Source: Scheffersomyces stipitis CBS 6054
Lineage: Eukaryota; Ascomycota; Pichiomycetes; Serinales; Debaryomycetaceae
Direction: 5' to 3'
DNA: 64,000 nucleotides
Assembly: GCF_000209165.1 (NCBI RefSeq)
Contig: NC_009045.1
Span: 1,302,001 to 1,366,000 of the forward strand
Part shown: positions 9,596 through 20,425 of the stretch, piece after piece
Layout of the letters: each line of letters starts with the position of its first letter
How positions within the stretch are numbered: position 1 is the stretch's first letter
Program-made: the position numbers and the translations under genes
The notes under the pieces: model-generated
What the model saw: only the letters and a program-made list of their open reading frames with translations
Told to the model about the DNA's origin: nothing
Database searches by the model: none

Positions 9596-10360
9596 ATGAA
9601 TAACATGAAAGTTCAAGTAGAGGTGGATCCTACCGAGGACACCGAGTGGAACGATATTTTGAGAAGTCATGGAATAATACCGGAAAGACCTCCTTCTCCG
9701 ACTGCAGAATTGGAGGCTGCGCTCGAAGAAGCTGTAAGAAAACAGCATGAAAACAGACTCGAATCCAAGGACTTGGATGAGCTCGATGGCCTCGAAGATG
9801 AAGAAGACGAGGAATTCTTGAATTTCTACAAAAATAAGAGAATGGCTGAGTTACAGAAGTTGGCAGAGAAAAAGAAGTTTGGCTCTGTATATCCTATCGC
9901 AAAGAACGAATACGAAGATGAAGTGACAAAAGCTTCCAATGATTCGTTCGTATTGGTGCATATGTCATTGCAATCGGCATTACAGAGCAGATTATTGTCG
10001 ACTTTGTTAAGTACTGTTGCTCGTAAGTTTCCAGAGATCAAAATCTGTGATATTGAAGCTACCAGATGTATTGAGAATTATCCCGAATCCAACTGTCCTA
10101 CATTTATTATATATCACAAGACCAATGTGATTAAACAGTATATCACGTTGACTCAATTGGGAGGCAACGACGCTAAGTTGAAGGACATTGAGCGTGTGTT
10201 GGTAGACGTAGATGCTGTAGATGTCAATGACAAGAGACTCGATATAAACCAGCAGGACGAAGACTTGGAAGACGAGAGACGGATGCGTTTCACGAAGAAG
10301 TCAATTAGGGGTCGACAAGAGTTTGACAATGACGACGACGACGATGATTTCTACGACTAA
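9596..10360 (+). CDS. PLP2: Phosducin-like protein 2
   Basis: This 254-residue protein matches phosducin-like proteins of the PLP2 class, essential thioredoxin-fold cofactors of the CCT/TRiC chaperonin in actin and tubulin folding. The N-terminal segment KVQVEVDPTEDTEWNDILRS followed by HGIIPERPP is the family signature. Then come a charged helix (EDEEDEEFLNFYKNKRMAEL) and a thioredoxin-like domain with no CXXC, as expected for phosducins. The C-terminus ends in an acidic Asp run (DDDDDDFYD). I place the start at the ATG at 9596; a second in-frame ATG at 9605 is an alternative, and the longer frame from 9569 would require a TTG start. Confidence 0.93.
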   Translation: MNNMKVQVEVDPTEDTEWNDILRSHGIIPERPPSPTAELEAALEEAVRKQHENRLESKDLDELDGLEDEEDEEFLNFYKNKRMAELQKLAEKKKFGSVYPIAKNEYEDEVTKASNDSFVLVHMSLQSALQSRLLSTLLSTVARKFPEIKICDIEATRCIENYPESNCPTFIIYHKTNVIKQYITLTQLGGNDAKLKDIERVLVDVDAVDVNDKRLDINQQDEDLEDERRMRFTKKSIRGRQEFDNDDDDDDFYD

Positions 10361-11078
10361 GTATGTATATATAGACAATATTATAGGAGACTTGGTTTTG
10401 GAAATTAGTGGCGGTTGCGGTGGATGTGTAGTTCAAGTAGTTTGCGACTTAGCGAGAGAATTAGTGGGGATGAAGTGAGAATTTCACATCTAGGGCGAGA
10501 GATCAATGACGTGCTCCAAAAACTGAAGTCCTCAAGTTTTAGGAAAAAATTGTTAAATTAGAGCTTCAACAAGAGGAAAGACTCCCCTATTATGAGTCCT
10601 GTTGGTGAATTCGTTTGTTTGTAGATCCATAAATCTTTTGGAAGCAGAAAAACTGACCCTTGAATTAGCATTTTCTCTCGTCCGCCAGCTCATCTTTTCT
10701 CTTCACCGCTCGCTACCGAACACTTTTTTGTCGCTATTTTTCTCTAGGCTCACACTACTTTAGACATGTCTCCGCTATTTCTCACTATTTCTCTAAGTTT
10801 GATCTCGCTGCGACTCCCACAACTCTCACATCTATAGTCATATCCAAATTTTTCACACCTGACCCTAACTTCATTCTTTTTGCAATCTATTTCCACCCCG
10901 TCGCCGTGTGCCCAGGTTGTCTCGGTGCCTCTTCATTGTATCTGTCTTCACCGGCCCCAGGGCTGTGTGCCATTCCATTCCCAATAGCGTTGCCTATTAG
11001 CAAGTTTTTGAGTCTTGCATTTTACTGTGATTCCTTCTGCTTCACAGGTCCTACCCTCTTGATCCTAAACTCTACCAG
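10361..11078. other. Intergenic region upstream of UBP8
   Basis: This 718-bp stretch includes a pyrimidine-rich segment (about 10670-10880) on the UBP8 coding strand and a short upstream ATG frame at about 10765-10833. I see no gene or clear TATA box. Confidence 0.55.
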
Positions 11079-12776
11079 ATGTCTACATCCAGAAAAACCG
11101 TTCCTGGAGGAAAGTCCGTGCCGAATGCCGCTGGAACCTCGAATGGAAGTGTTTCTTCCAACGGCCATGGTAAAAATGGTACTTCTGAATTAGACTATGA
11201 AAGGGAATCCCAGCATAGGTTGCGACCACAAGACAACTACTCCACCATCGCAGCCTGCTCCCACCTCAAGTCCGTGTTAGAATCATCAGCCCGAGAGACG
11301 GCCCTCATCACATACAGACAAGCTGTCAACATCTCTCGGCCAATCGATAATGACCTTATCTACACCGCGAAGAAGGATGGCTCTGTAGTGTCGCACCATC
11401 GTTTGTTAGTACGAAAATCCTCATCCTTGCGGTGCACAGACTGTTCGCTCAACAACTTCCACCACAATTTTACCTGTTTGCAGTGCCCGCATGTGGGCTG
11501 TTTCAATGACGTCCACAACCATGCTTACACCCACTATAAGCTCACCCAACATGTCTTCGCTATCGACAGCCACTCGGGCTTGCTTTACTGTTTTCCGTGC
11601 GGAACCTATGTCAACCATCCTGCTCTAGATAAAGTCAGACAGGAGGTGTTGTTGAGTGCTACAGACTACAGCGATCTAATTAAAAGCGAGGTAGATGAAG
11701 AATTTGATTATAGTGATGTAGATGCTCACTACTCAGACCCCAGCCGCTTGGGCGTAGACGGGTTGAAGGGCTTTGTCAACTTGGGTGCCACTTGTTTCAT
11801 GAGTTCCATCCTCCAGACCTTCATCCACAACCCCATCATCAAAAACCATTTTTTTAACAACGACTTGCATTACTTCAACTGCGAAAAGAGCATGGCACAG
11901 GGTTCGACTCTCGACGAAAATAACGCATGCATAACATGTAGCATCGATAACATATTTCAGCTCTTCTACACCTCTAACAGCATTGAAGGCTTTGGAATGA
12001 CGAACCTCTTGACCACAGCGTGGTACAAGAAAAAGTCGTTGGCCGGATTCCAAGAACAAGATGCCCACGAGTTCTGGCAGTTTATCTTGAACGAGTTCCA
12101 CTCAGACTACGAAAGGATCAGATCCAACACTGGTTTAAGTCCAATGTCAACTTCAGACTGCAATTGCATTACACACTCTACATTCTCAGGAGAACTACAA
12201 AGCTCTATAAGATGCCTCTCGTGCGAATCTGTGACCAAGACTATCGACCCGATGGTAGACTTGTCGCTCGAAATCAATCACTTGAAGCTGAACCATCCTG
12301 GAAGCCAGATAGATTTGTACGACTGCCTCGACCTCTTCACCAGCGATGAGAAGTTAGATGTTATGTACACCTGTCAATCGTGTGGTGACAAGACCAAGGC
12401 TATCAAGTCGTTGAGTGTCAAGTCGCTTCCGCCTGTTCTATCCATCCAGTTGAAGCGATTCAAGCATAATTCGTTGAACGACACTTCGTCCAAAATCGAA
12501 ACTCCTATAAAGATTCCTCTCTATTTAAACATGACTAGGTATTCTATAGGTCATGATCCCCACGATTCAGAGCAAATTGATGAAGACAAAATCTTCGAGC
12601 TCTTCGCCTTGGTGTGCCACATCGGCTCGGTGAATACGGGCCACTACATAGTACTCACCAAAGATGGCAATGGCCAGTGGTTCAAATTCGATGACAGCGT
12701 TGTCTCGATGGTTTCGCAAGAGGAGGTAACCAATACAAACGCATACTTGGTGTTCTACATCACCCACAAGATCTAG
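11079..12776 (+). CDS. UBP8: SAGA-type ubiquitin-specific protease
   Basis: This 565-residue protein has an N-terminal ZnF-UBP domain (about residues 60-185) with Cys/His pairs such as RCTDC, TCLQC and YCFPC. A USP catalytic domain follows, with the Cys box GFVNLGATCFMSS (catalytic Cys239) and the His box GSVNTGHYIVL (His522). Two CXXC pairs (CLSC, CQSC) in the catalytic domain fit the structural zinc sites of Ubp8. In yeast Ubp8 forms the SAGA deubiquitinating module with Sgf11, Sus1 and Sgf73 and removes ubiquitin from histone H2B. This protein is longer than the S. cerevisiae one (471 residues), mainly through an N-terminal Ser/Gly/Asn-rich extension. Another ZnF-UBP protease class is possible but less likely. 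Confidence 0.88.
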   Translation: MSTSRKTVPGGKSVPNAAGTSNGSVSSNGHGKNGTSELDYERESQHRLRPQDNYSTIAACSHLKSVLESSARETALITYRQAVNISRPIDNDLIYTAKKDGSVVSHHRLLVRKSSSLRCTDCSLNNFHHNFTCLQCPHVGCFNDVHNHAYTHYKLTQHVFAIDSHSGLLYCFPCGTYVNHPALDKVRQEVLLSATDYSDLIKSEVDEEFDYSDVDAHYSDPSRLGVDGLKGFVNLGATCFMSSILQTFIHNPIIKNHFFNNDLHYFNCEKSMAQGSTLDENNACITCSIDNIFQLFYTSNSIEGFGMTNLLTTAWYKKKSLAGFQEQDAHEFWQFILNEFHSDYERIRSNTGLSPMSTSDCNCITHSTFSGELQSSIRCLSCESVTKTIDPMVDLSLEINHLKLNHPGSQIDLYDCLDLFTSDEKLDVMYTCQSCGDKTKAIKSLSVKSLPPVLSIQLKRFKHNSLNDTSSKIETPIKIPLYLNMTRYSIGHDPHDSEQIDEDKIFELFALVCHIGSVNTGHYIVLTKDGNGQWFKFDDSVVSMVSQEEVTNTNAYLVFYITHKI

Positions 12777-14117
12777 TTAGCATACAGTAAATATACAATT
12801 ACATTATCCAAATGCATCTGCTACAGCATGGAATCAAACCCTGGCTTTCATACGAAAATATCAGAAACTTGCAGATACAAAGAAGTCCAGTCTAATTTCA
12901 TGTGTGATCATCTAAATCCAGGGCCCTGTAAGATAAGCGTTGATCGTTCTACCTTGTACGGCCCCGATGTCAATTTCACAGATCGTGAAATAAGCTACGT
13001 TTTGTCAACTTGCTTTCTGGATTCTATCTACAAGCTACGTTCTACCTAAGGACCCTCATAGTGGTTTCGTACTTTCATAATACTTTCGTAAATAATGAAA
13101 AATACGGAGACAGAGCTACGAAAGACCGATTTGGCACACTCCCACGGGCACGAACGTCGCCATTAGCGAAGTTTAGTGGCTCTATCTGCAACGAAATTCT
13201 AGCCACAAATATTTCTGCAGTTTCATTAAGTGATGCAACCCTGAGGACCAGTTGGTTACAAGTACGTATTCAATATGCGGCGCTACCAAATTTGATGACC
13301 AGATCGCGAAAGATGCCCATGATTTGGAACACATTTTCCCTTTTCGAGCTAATTGATTTGATTTAAGGTTAAGTTTAATTCCCAGTTGCGAAAAAATAAA
13401 TTTCACAATAACGAAATTTTCTGCCTTCCTGACTTCAGGACTATTATTTTCAACTCCTTCCTTGCATCTCCCTGCCAACTTAATACTTCATATCCACAAC
13501 CTAAGTGGTCGCCAGTTGGTGGAAGTATGTTCATGCAAGTCCCGGTTACATTGTACAACGACTACCGAGAATGTTAGTTCCAAGCCAGTAATTTCCGCGA
13601 TTTCACATTCGTGCTTTTCACAATACTCGTAAACGTTTACAATCATTTCCCAAACGAGCTCTGAACAGTCTAGCTTTCTGATTCATTAGCTCAGATTTCG
13701 TTACTATGGAAATTTACCTGTGTGTGAATTCCCGAGGCTCCTTTCCACCTTTCTTTGTCTTAGTTAAGGCACCCATGCTTCTTATTTCTAACTTGTCTTG
13801 CACACCCCATAGTAACATAATAACCACAGACATATGACAGCCAATCGGGTTCGAGTAGGTGAAACTTTCTTCTAATTTTTTCAGCATTTTCTTGGTAGCT
13901 CCTGGTTATGCAGCTCTCTGGTTCCATGATTTGCACAAGTCGTGGTTGGGGTTTCACTTTGATTCTGGAGTATGGGTACACGGTGTACCGAAAAGTATAA
14001 AAGAACATGGTATTCCTTAGACATTTTATTGTCGATTTGATAACTCACACCTCTACACCTCTCCTTAAGTCAATACTTTCCTTTAAAAGTCTCTCCTTTG
14101 CATAGAGATCGGTCAAA
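12777..14117. other. Intergenic region upstream of the GH76 gene
   Basis: About 1.3 kb between two same-strand genes. It contains only short open frames without family features. The last 125 bp hold a good TATA box, listed separately. Confidence 0.55.
13996..14003 (+). promoter_or_regulatory. TATA box of the GH76 gene
   Basis: TATAAAAG lies about 115 bp before the ATG at 14118 and is followed by a pyrimidine-rich leader (14041-14100), a common yeast promoter arrangement. Confidence 0.7.
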
Positions 14118-15329
14118 ATGAGTGCGAGGCTCCTTTTTCTTTGCTTATGTTTGATCCAGATCTCAATTTCAGCACCCGTGGTAGTTGTCCAAGGGTTCAA
14201 CGCCTACTCAGCATTTGAAGCTTCCACAGACGCCACTTGGAATCTCTTTTGGAACAGTGGCCAGCACAGTTTGTCTTTGAACGATGCCTCATGTCCAGGT
14301 TCAACTTTTGCATACCCACTGGTTTGGGATGTAGCTGTCGCTGGAACCGCTTTCACTAATAGTGGAAATACTGAAAGATTGAATGATGTGGCTCAAAACC
14401 TCTTACAATACAGAAGAGGCGACGGCTGGTTTTCCGCTTCAACTGCAAAGGATGACGACATCTATGTAGACGACAATGCCCAGATCTTGTGGGTCTTCGT
14501 CGATGCTTATAAAGCTACCAATAACGGTGACTACTTAAGTATCGCGCAAAGAACGATGGACTTAATCAGATCGCAGTGGAATCTGAATATCGGTGGGATA
14601 CAATGGAACAAAGATGGTGATTATATCGCTTCAATTTCCACGTCAGAAGCTGCATTGGCTGCTGTGAAATTGTATGAGGTTGCCCCGGACTCCAATTTGC
14701 TTGACTTTGCTCAACATTGCTTAAACTGGTTGTACACTAACTTGCAAGACCCCAATGATCATTTGTTCTTTGATGGTATTTCCCTTCCTTCAGGTGACGT
14801 CAACCAAGGGAAATTGACTTATACAGTGGGATCAGTCTTATCTACACTTGCATATTTGAACAAATTTACTGGAGAGAGTAGCTTTTTGGATACTGCAGTT
14901 ACATTAGGTAATGCAGCGGCCGGTGGGTCTGGTGCATTCTACGGTAGCAACGGTTACTGGAATAACCAAATGAAGTACTCTCACCTATTGTTTGCTGGTA
15001 TTGCAGATATTCTTAAATTACCCAGCTCGGCAACTGCTCAGCAAGGTGGGGCTTTTGTTAGTTTCGCCCAAGAAGCTATCAGAAATGCTGCTTATATTTA
15101 CTACTTCTTGCAGGATGGAAATACTGGTGGCTACGTAGATAGCCCATTTTCGTATAGTGAAGCCATTTTCAACAAATACTTCAACGTTTTTAAGGCTGGA
15201 ACTTATGCTCCAGATGCTGAAAACTTCTGCAATAACGACATTGGAGCGGGTCAAGTTAAGAAGGTATTGATTGACAACGCTTCGGTCAGTCAAATCTTCT
15301 TTGAAGTCTCAAGAATGATTGCCCAATGA
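14118..15329 (+). CDS. Secreted glycoside hydrolase family 76 protein (mannanase-like)
   Basis: This 403-residue protein starts with a hydrophobic signal peptide (residues 1-19, cleavage likely after SIS-A). The rest resembles GH76, the family of alpha-1,6-mannanases and fungal Dfg5/Dcw1 cell-wall enzymes. The paired aspartates in DDIYVDDNAQ (Asp118-Asp119) match the catalytic pair of the family, and GGIQWNKDGDY is a further family-like segment. Unlike Dfg5/Dcw1 it has no hydrophobic C-terminal tail for a GPI anchor, so I infer a soluble secreted or periplasmic enzyme acting on mannan or a wall cross-link. The substrate is not shown by sequence. CTG codons are rare in it. Confidence 0.85.
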   Translation: MSARLLFLCLCLIQISISAPVVVVQGFNAYSAFEASTDATWNLFWNSGQHSLSLNDASCPGSTFAYPLVWDVAVAGTAFTNSGNTERLNDVAQNLLQYRRGDGWFSASTAKDDDIYVDDNAQILWVFVDAYKATNNGDYLSIAQRTMDLIRSQWNLNIGGIQWNKDGDYIASISTSEAALAAVKLYEVAPDSNLLDFAQHCLNWLYTNLQDPNDHLFFDGISLPSGDVNQGKLTYTVGSVLSTLAYLNKFTGESSFLDTAVTLGNAAAGGSGAFYGSNGYWNNQMKYSHLLFAGIADILKLPSSATAQQGGAFVSFAQEAIRNAAYIYYFLQDGNTGGYVDSPFSYSEAIFNKYFNVFKAGTYAPDAENFCNNDIGAGQVKKVLIDNASVSQIFFEVSRMIAQ

Positions 15330-15736
15330 AGATAAAACTTCATTGCCGACGAAAACAAATACCCTCATTTCACTTCTAAAATAATCACAAAACTCGTAAA
15401 GTTCTTTTTAAACACATAATTAGATATAGTATTTATAAAAATAGACCTTGGGTCACACGATTGATCGGTAAGAGATTGGAATGACAATGTAGCCATTCTC
15501 TTCTTATACCTAAATGGGGAATTATGTAGATATGCACTCCGCAGAGGGTTGCAACATTTTGCAGCTATTTTTTAAATTTTGAAATAGTACAAAAACAATT
15601 TTCGATTTCACAAACTTAAAATTTGTGGGAGATAATTTAAAGGAACTAAGGTTAATTACAACAGAATATAGTAACTTATTATTGTACAATCATCGTTTAT
15701 TTTTCGTTAATATACATTGTTAAACTTTGTTATACT
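15330..15736. other. Convergent intergenic region GH76/YOR1
   Basis: AT-rich 3' flank of two convergent genes, with TATATA- and TTTTTAAA-like tracts likely used for 3' end formation. I see no gene. Confidence 0.55.
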
Positions 15737-18700
15737 TCAGAATTCTTCCGCAGTGATGTTTGCTTTGTCACACATTTGTCTAAAGATTCCGTTTTGGTTG
15801 TACAAAGCCCAAGGAGTTCCTTTTTCAGCAATGTTTCCTTGGTCCATGACAATAATTCTATCGTAGTGTAAAATTGTTTTCAATCTGTGGGCAATACACA
15901 AAATTGTACATTGTTTGAACTCATTTGAAATAGTGTCTTGAATCTTGGAATCAGTTTCAAAATCAACGGAGGAGGTGGCCTCGTCCAAAATCAAAATCTT
16001 GGAGTTACGAACCAAAGACCTGGCCAAAGCGATCAACTGTCTCTCACCTAAGGAGAAGTTTGAACCTTCATCTTCAACGACTTGATCAAGGTGAAATTTG
16101 TTCAAGTCATCATAGCCAACACCATTGGCACGATCATATTGCGTGCGTCTGCAGAATTTAATAGTTTGTTCATCTAACAATCCAGATCTTCTAAGAGAAT
16201 CCCATAAGACATTATCAGAGTGTTCACCGAATGGGTCCAAGTTCTTTCTGATGGTACCCTGGAACAAGACAGGATCTTGAGGAATGATAGATAATCTGGA
16301 TCTCAAGTCGTGAAGTCCTAAGTTAGAGATATCAACACCATCAATTGTAATAGATCCAGTTTCCAATTCAGTCAATCTGTACAAAGCAGTCATGATCGAT
16401 GACTTACCGGCACCTGTTCTACCACAAATACCAACCTTTTCACCAGGATAGAAATTGAGATCCATTCCCTTCAAGACCAATGGTAGGTTTGGTCTGTATC
16501 TCAAGGAAACATCCTTGAATGATACATAACCTGATTGTGGCCATTCTGGTGCAGGCTTGAAATCTGTCTTCATGTATTCAGCTTCCTGTGGTAAGTTGAA
16601 AGAGTATTCATGCATTCTTTCAACTGAGTACATCTCGTTTTCTACTTGAGTCATGGATCTGACACTCAAAGCTAACAAACCGACAATTTGTATAACATAG
16701 TTCAACAACAAACCAGTGGATGATGCACTAATATTAAATTGTTCGGTGACACAAAGCAAACAGATAATTAATGCAAAGGCACTAGTAATCATATCTAAGT
16801 GAAGACATAACCATCTTTGAGTTGCTATCGACAAATAGTAAGCTTCGTTCATCTTATTGAGGAAATAATCGTTCTTTCTGATGAAGTCATCTTCAGCCTT
16901 GAAGGATCTGATAGTAGCCATACCAGTTAAGGTTTCGTTGAAATTGTTGTACACCAAGGATCTTTGAGTGGCTTCAAGTCTCTTGATTTCTCTTGAGGAC
17001 CCCTGATAGAAGTTAGCAAGGAAAATAAAAGCCAATACCAAGAATGGAACGGCAAGCAAAAACCAAGGCAAGTAGCAGCAACACAAAATGACAATACCAA
17101 TGATAGTAGCCAAAGGGAAAATGAACAATCTCATTTGTTCACCAATTTCGTTATCCAAAGAGTCAGTGTCCTTAGTAAATCTATTCAAAATTCTACCCAA
17201 AGGTGTAGTATCCATGAAACTCATTGGAGCATGCAATATATTTTGAACAGCTTTGGAATTCAAGGCTTGAGCGGATTTATTATTCATGTAAGCCAACATG
17301 GTGAACTCAATAGCAGTGAAAATGACTGTCAAGATGGCAAATGCAACGTAGAGAGCAACATAGAAGTTATCACTCTTACCCTTGAATTTCTTCTCGACCC
17401 AGAATGACAACCAAGTGTTAGTGAAAACTTGGAAAAATGTAGCCAATGCAATCAAGAAAAAAAAGACAGGAATACAAGCACGTCCGAAGATTCCAGACCC
17501 CAATTCGATGTACTTTTTGTAAACGTCCCAAGAAATGGCATTAGTAGCACTTTCTTCGTCTGTAGTAGTTCTCCCAGTAAGATCAGCTTGGTCTGGAACA
17601 ATAGACCTTTGTCTAGACAAACTCAAGTTATTCAAGGCATCGGCTTCACCGTTAGCCACTGTATTGTTCAAATTGTAGTCGCTGTTGTTGTTTGATTCAG
17701 GTTCTTCATTTTCTTTGGTGAATTCAATCAATCTTTCGAAGTTGCGGTTTCTGCTAATTAATTCGGAAACTGTGCCACAGTCAACAGAACCATCACCATT
17801 TAAGAAGACAATTCTGTCAGCAGATTCAATTATACCCAATTGATGGGTGGCCAAGACGATTGTCTTATTCTTCAACAAACCCTTGAACAAGTTATTTACA
17901 ATGTGTCTACCGACTCTAGCATCGACAGCAGAAATGACGTCATCAAACAATAAGATCTCAGCTTCAGCGTAACAAGCTCTAGCCAAGTTAATTCTTGCTT
18001 TTTGTCCACCTGACAAAGTAATACCTCTTTCACCTATTTCAGTTCTGTCCCCAGCTGGAAGAACAGTCAAGTCGTCTTCTAAAGCACATGCATAAAGAAC
18101 CTGGTTATACTTGACAGGATCGTATTGTCTTCCAAACAAGATGTTTTCACGGACAGTAGCGTTTTGAATCCAGGGGGCAGAACATAACAATAAGTCGTCC
18201 TTAATCCTGATGGAGCCAGTAGAAGGATTGCTTAACTTCATGAAGCCGCTCATGGCATTTAAAAGAGAAGTCTTACCAGAACCGATAACTCCAGTGACAA
18301 TAATGAACTCATTCTTCTTAATAGTGAGGTTGACATCAATTAAACCTGGAAATTGTGCTTGAGTAGAACCTAAAGACGAAACTGAGTCGACAACAGTAGT
18401 CTTTGAATATCCTGAAGAGTTGAATTGGTCTTCCTTTTCGTTGGTGACACTAATATGTTCCATTGTTTTTTTAGTCTTTGATTTCTTATCTTTCTTATCT
18501 TTCTTTACACCAACATCCCAAAGTTCAGCATCCAATTCGTCGTGGAAGGATTCCCAGATAAAATTTGCATGGCGAATTTCAATGAGAGTTTCGTTTGAGT
18601 TCTTGGAATTCATAGATGAAGCAGCAGAACTACGAGGAGTCTTGAATTCAGCTTCACCAATGTAGAATTTGTCATTAGAAGCGTTCAACTTTTCATCAAG

Positions 18701-20425
18701 CTCTTCGTTGTATTCTTCAGCACTCAAATAATCTCTGCAACGAGTGAAACCAATCAAGGCATCGGCTCCAGTAGACAAGGCAATTGGCAAAAGCATAATA
18801 GCCTGAGCTAAAATGGAATACAACGACAAAGATGAAAAGACTTGTCCAGGAGTCTTGTTGGTGCCTGTAGCCCACATAGTGACAAATGACACCATGGAAG
18901 TCAAGGTTGGTAAAGTGACAGCATAAGCGGTGATGAAGTTTCTCAACACTTTGATGGTGAAGAGATATTTCATTTCCTTTTCTCTCACCTTGGTGATGCT
19001 CATCTTGTAAGCCAATTCCCAAGCGTAGAACTTAATGACCTTCAAGTTGTTCAAGACTTCTCTCATCAACCCAATTCTTTCATCCGTGAATTTAACCCCG
19101 GTCTCTCTGGTAACGAATAGCTTCTTTGTCAACATGACACAGATGATTAATGAAACAATGAACAAACCAATACCAGACAAGGAAGCAACACCGATGTTAA
19201 CCAAAAGCAAAACTACAGCAACGATAATAGGAATGGGAAAACAGAGAACCAATGGTTGGAAACCAATGGCCAAATCAATTCTTGCCAAATCAGTACTCAT
19301 TAAAGAAGTAATTCTCCCAACTGAGAACATGTACCTGGACTTGGAGCTTAAGCCAAAAGATTTCATTAATAACGCCTTGGTTAGAATAGACTTGGACTGA
19401 GCACCAGTCATCATAGCTGTGTGGAAGAAATGGTTAAGCAATAAACCATTGATGAAGATTAAGGCCACCGAGGCAATAGTATACGCAATACCTTTAGTGT
19501 AAGTTTTTTCAATACCGAAGTAACGATATTCGACGAAGTCAATCAAACGTCTAGTGATCAATGGCGATAACGATTGACAACAGAATGACAATGCTAATAA
19601 GATGGTACTCATAGTATACTGGAGTTTGAAAGTCAAGTAGAGAGCATAAGGAACAGCCCACAATGGCCATTCGAAGTTAGACAAGTCGTCGTTTTTCTTT
19701 AAATGCTTTTTCTCAGCCTTTTCCAAAATCTTTTGCATGTTTTCTTCCCATCTCTTGTGCATGTCTTCTACAGTCATTTCAGTGGGCAAGATCCACAAAT
19801 CATTTGGCTGCAAAGTTCTCTTGTAACCTTTAACTAAAATCGGCCATAACCACCAGAAAAGAAGTGTCTGAAGTGGGTTGGCATGCTTAGAAGCATACTC
19901 AATTCTTTCTTCAGGCAAAGGAACAGTAGGCACTTCTTTAGAAAATAACCATGAGAACCATCTCCTTTCATTAGATAATTGGCTCTCTAAGGCTGCAGGA
20001 TTGGAATAGTCCTTCTGCGACAGTATGCTGTTAGAGGTAGTTCTTTCTACTTCATAAGCCTTCAATTCCAGCCTGTTATTAAATCTAGGGGAGTTGACAG
20101 CATCGTATGGGTTCACCAACGCTTCGGGATTGTACTCTACTATTCCGTTGGAAGAGAGTGACTTCGACTTTTTGTTCATCCTGCTCTTCTTCTTGTTTCT
20201 TCTAGGTGGGCTTTGAGGCTGCTGCACGTAAAAGTCAGAGCCATGGTCTACAATAGTGGTTGCGTCCGATTGGGAGCTAGCATCGTAGTTGTAAGGATTG
20301 TAGCGACTGGTATGGGTGTGATATGGTGGAGAGTGAGGCAATTCTTCTGAAGAGCTGTCGGAGTTGTGGTTATCTTCTCCGTGAGTCGTACGACCAGCGT
20401 AACTATTGTACACGTGATGGGACAT
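15737..20425 (-). CDS. YOR1: ABC transporter, Yor1-type (ABCC family)
   Basis: This 1562-residue full-size transporter has two membrane domains and two nucleotide-binding domains. The segment NPLQTLLFWWLWPILVKGYK near residue 180 is typical of Yor1. NBD1 (from about residue 700) has Walker A GVIGSGKT, signature LSGGQKARINLARA and Walker B ILLFDDVISAVD, where Asp replaces the catalytic Glu. NBD2 (from about 1330) has Walker A GRTGAGKSS, a divergent signature SLGERQLIALARS and an intact Walker B ILILDEATSSVD. Yor1 is a plasma-membrane multidrug exporter (oligomycin and organic anions). The N-terminal 150 residues are Ser/Asn-rich and likely cytosolic. No Pdr1/Pdr3-type element stood out upstream. 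Confidence 0.93.
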   Translation of the reverse strand: MSHHVYNSYAGRTTHGEDNHNSDSSSEELPHSPPYHTHTSRYNPYNYDASSQSDATTIVDHGSDFYVQQPQSPPRRNKKKSRMNKKSKSLSSNGIVEYNPEALVNPYDAVNSPRFNNRLELKAYEVERTTSNSILSQKDYSNPAALESQLSNERRWFSWLFSKEVPTVPLPEERIEYASKHANPLQTLLFWWLWPILVKGYKRTLQPNDLWILPTEMTVEDMHKRWEENMQKILEKAEKKHLKKNDDLSNFEWPLWAVPYALYLTFKLQYTMSTILLALSFCCQSLSPLITRRLIDFVEYRYFGIEKTYTKGIAYTIASVALIFINGLLLNHFFHTAMMTGAQSKSILTKALLMKSFGLSSKSRYMFSVGRITSLMSTDLARIDLAIGFQPLVLCFPIPIIVAVVLLLVNIGVASLSGIGLFIVSLIICVMLTKKLFVTRETGVKFTDERIGLMREVLNNLKVIKFYAWELAYKMSITKVREKEMKYLFTIKVLRNFITAYAVTLPTLTSMVSFVTMWATGTNKTPGQVFSSLSLYSILAQAIMLLPIALSTGADALIGFTRCRDYLSAEEYNEELDEKLNASNDKFYIGEAEFKTPRSSAASSMNSKNSNETLIEIRHANFIWESFHDELDAELWDVGVKKDKKDKKSKTKKTMEHISVTNEKEDQFNSSGYSKTTVVDSVSSLGSTQAQFPGLIDVNLTIKKNEFIIVTGVIGSGKTSLLNAMSGFMKLSNPSTGSIRIKDDLLLCSAPWIQNATVRENILFGRQYDPVKYNQVLYACALEDDLTVLPAGDRTEIGERGITLSGGQKARINLARACYAEAEILLFDDVISAVDARVGRHIVNNLFKGLLKNKTIVLATHQLGIIESADRIVFLNGDGSVDCGTVSELISRNRNFERLIEFTKENEEPESNNNSDYNLNNTVANGEADALNNLSLSRQRSIVPDQADLTGRTTTDEESATNAISWDVYKKYIELGSGIFGRACIPVFFFLIALATFFQVFTNTWLSFWVEKKFKGKSDNFYVALYVAFAILTVIFTAIEFTMLAYMNNKSAQALNSKAVQNILHAPMSFMDTTPLGRILNRFTKDTDSLDNEIGEQMRLFIFPLATIIGIVILCCCYLPWFLLAVPFLVLAFIFLANFYQGSSREIKRLEATQRSLVYNNFNETLTGMATIRSFKAEDDFIRKNDYFLNKMNEAYYLSIATQRWLCLHLDMITSAFALIICLLCVTEQFNISASSTGLLLNYVIQIVGLLALSVRSMTQVENEMYSVERMHEYSFNLPQEAEYMKTDFKPAPEWPQSGYVSFKDVSLRYRPNLPLVLKGMDLNFYPGEKVGICGRTGAGKSSIMTALYRLTELETGSITIDGVDISNLGLHDLRSRLSIIPQDPVLFQGTIRKNLDPFGEHSDNVLWDSLRRSGLLDEQTIKFCRRTQYDRANGVGYDDLNKFHLDQVVEDEGSNFSLGERQLIALARSLVRNSKILILDEATSSVDFETDSKIQDTISNEFKQCTILCIAHRLKTILHYDRIIVMDQGNIAEKGTPWALYNQNGIFRQMCDKANITAEEF

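Noticed and set aside
13840..13860. GGGTTCGAG, a tRNA B-box-like string
   Set aside because: No matching A box or cloverleaf at the right distance, and the following bases do not fit GGTTCGANTCC.
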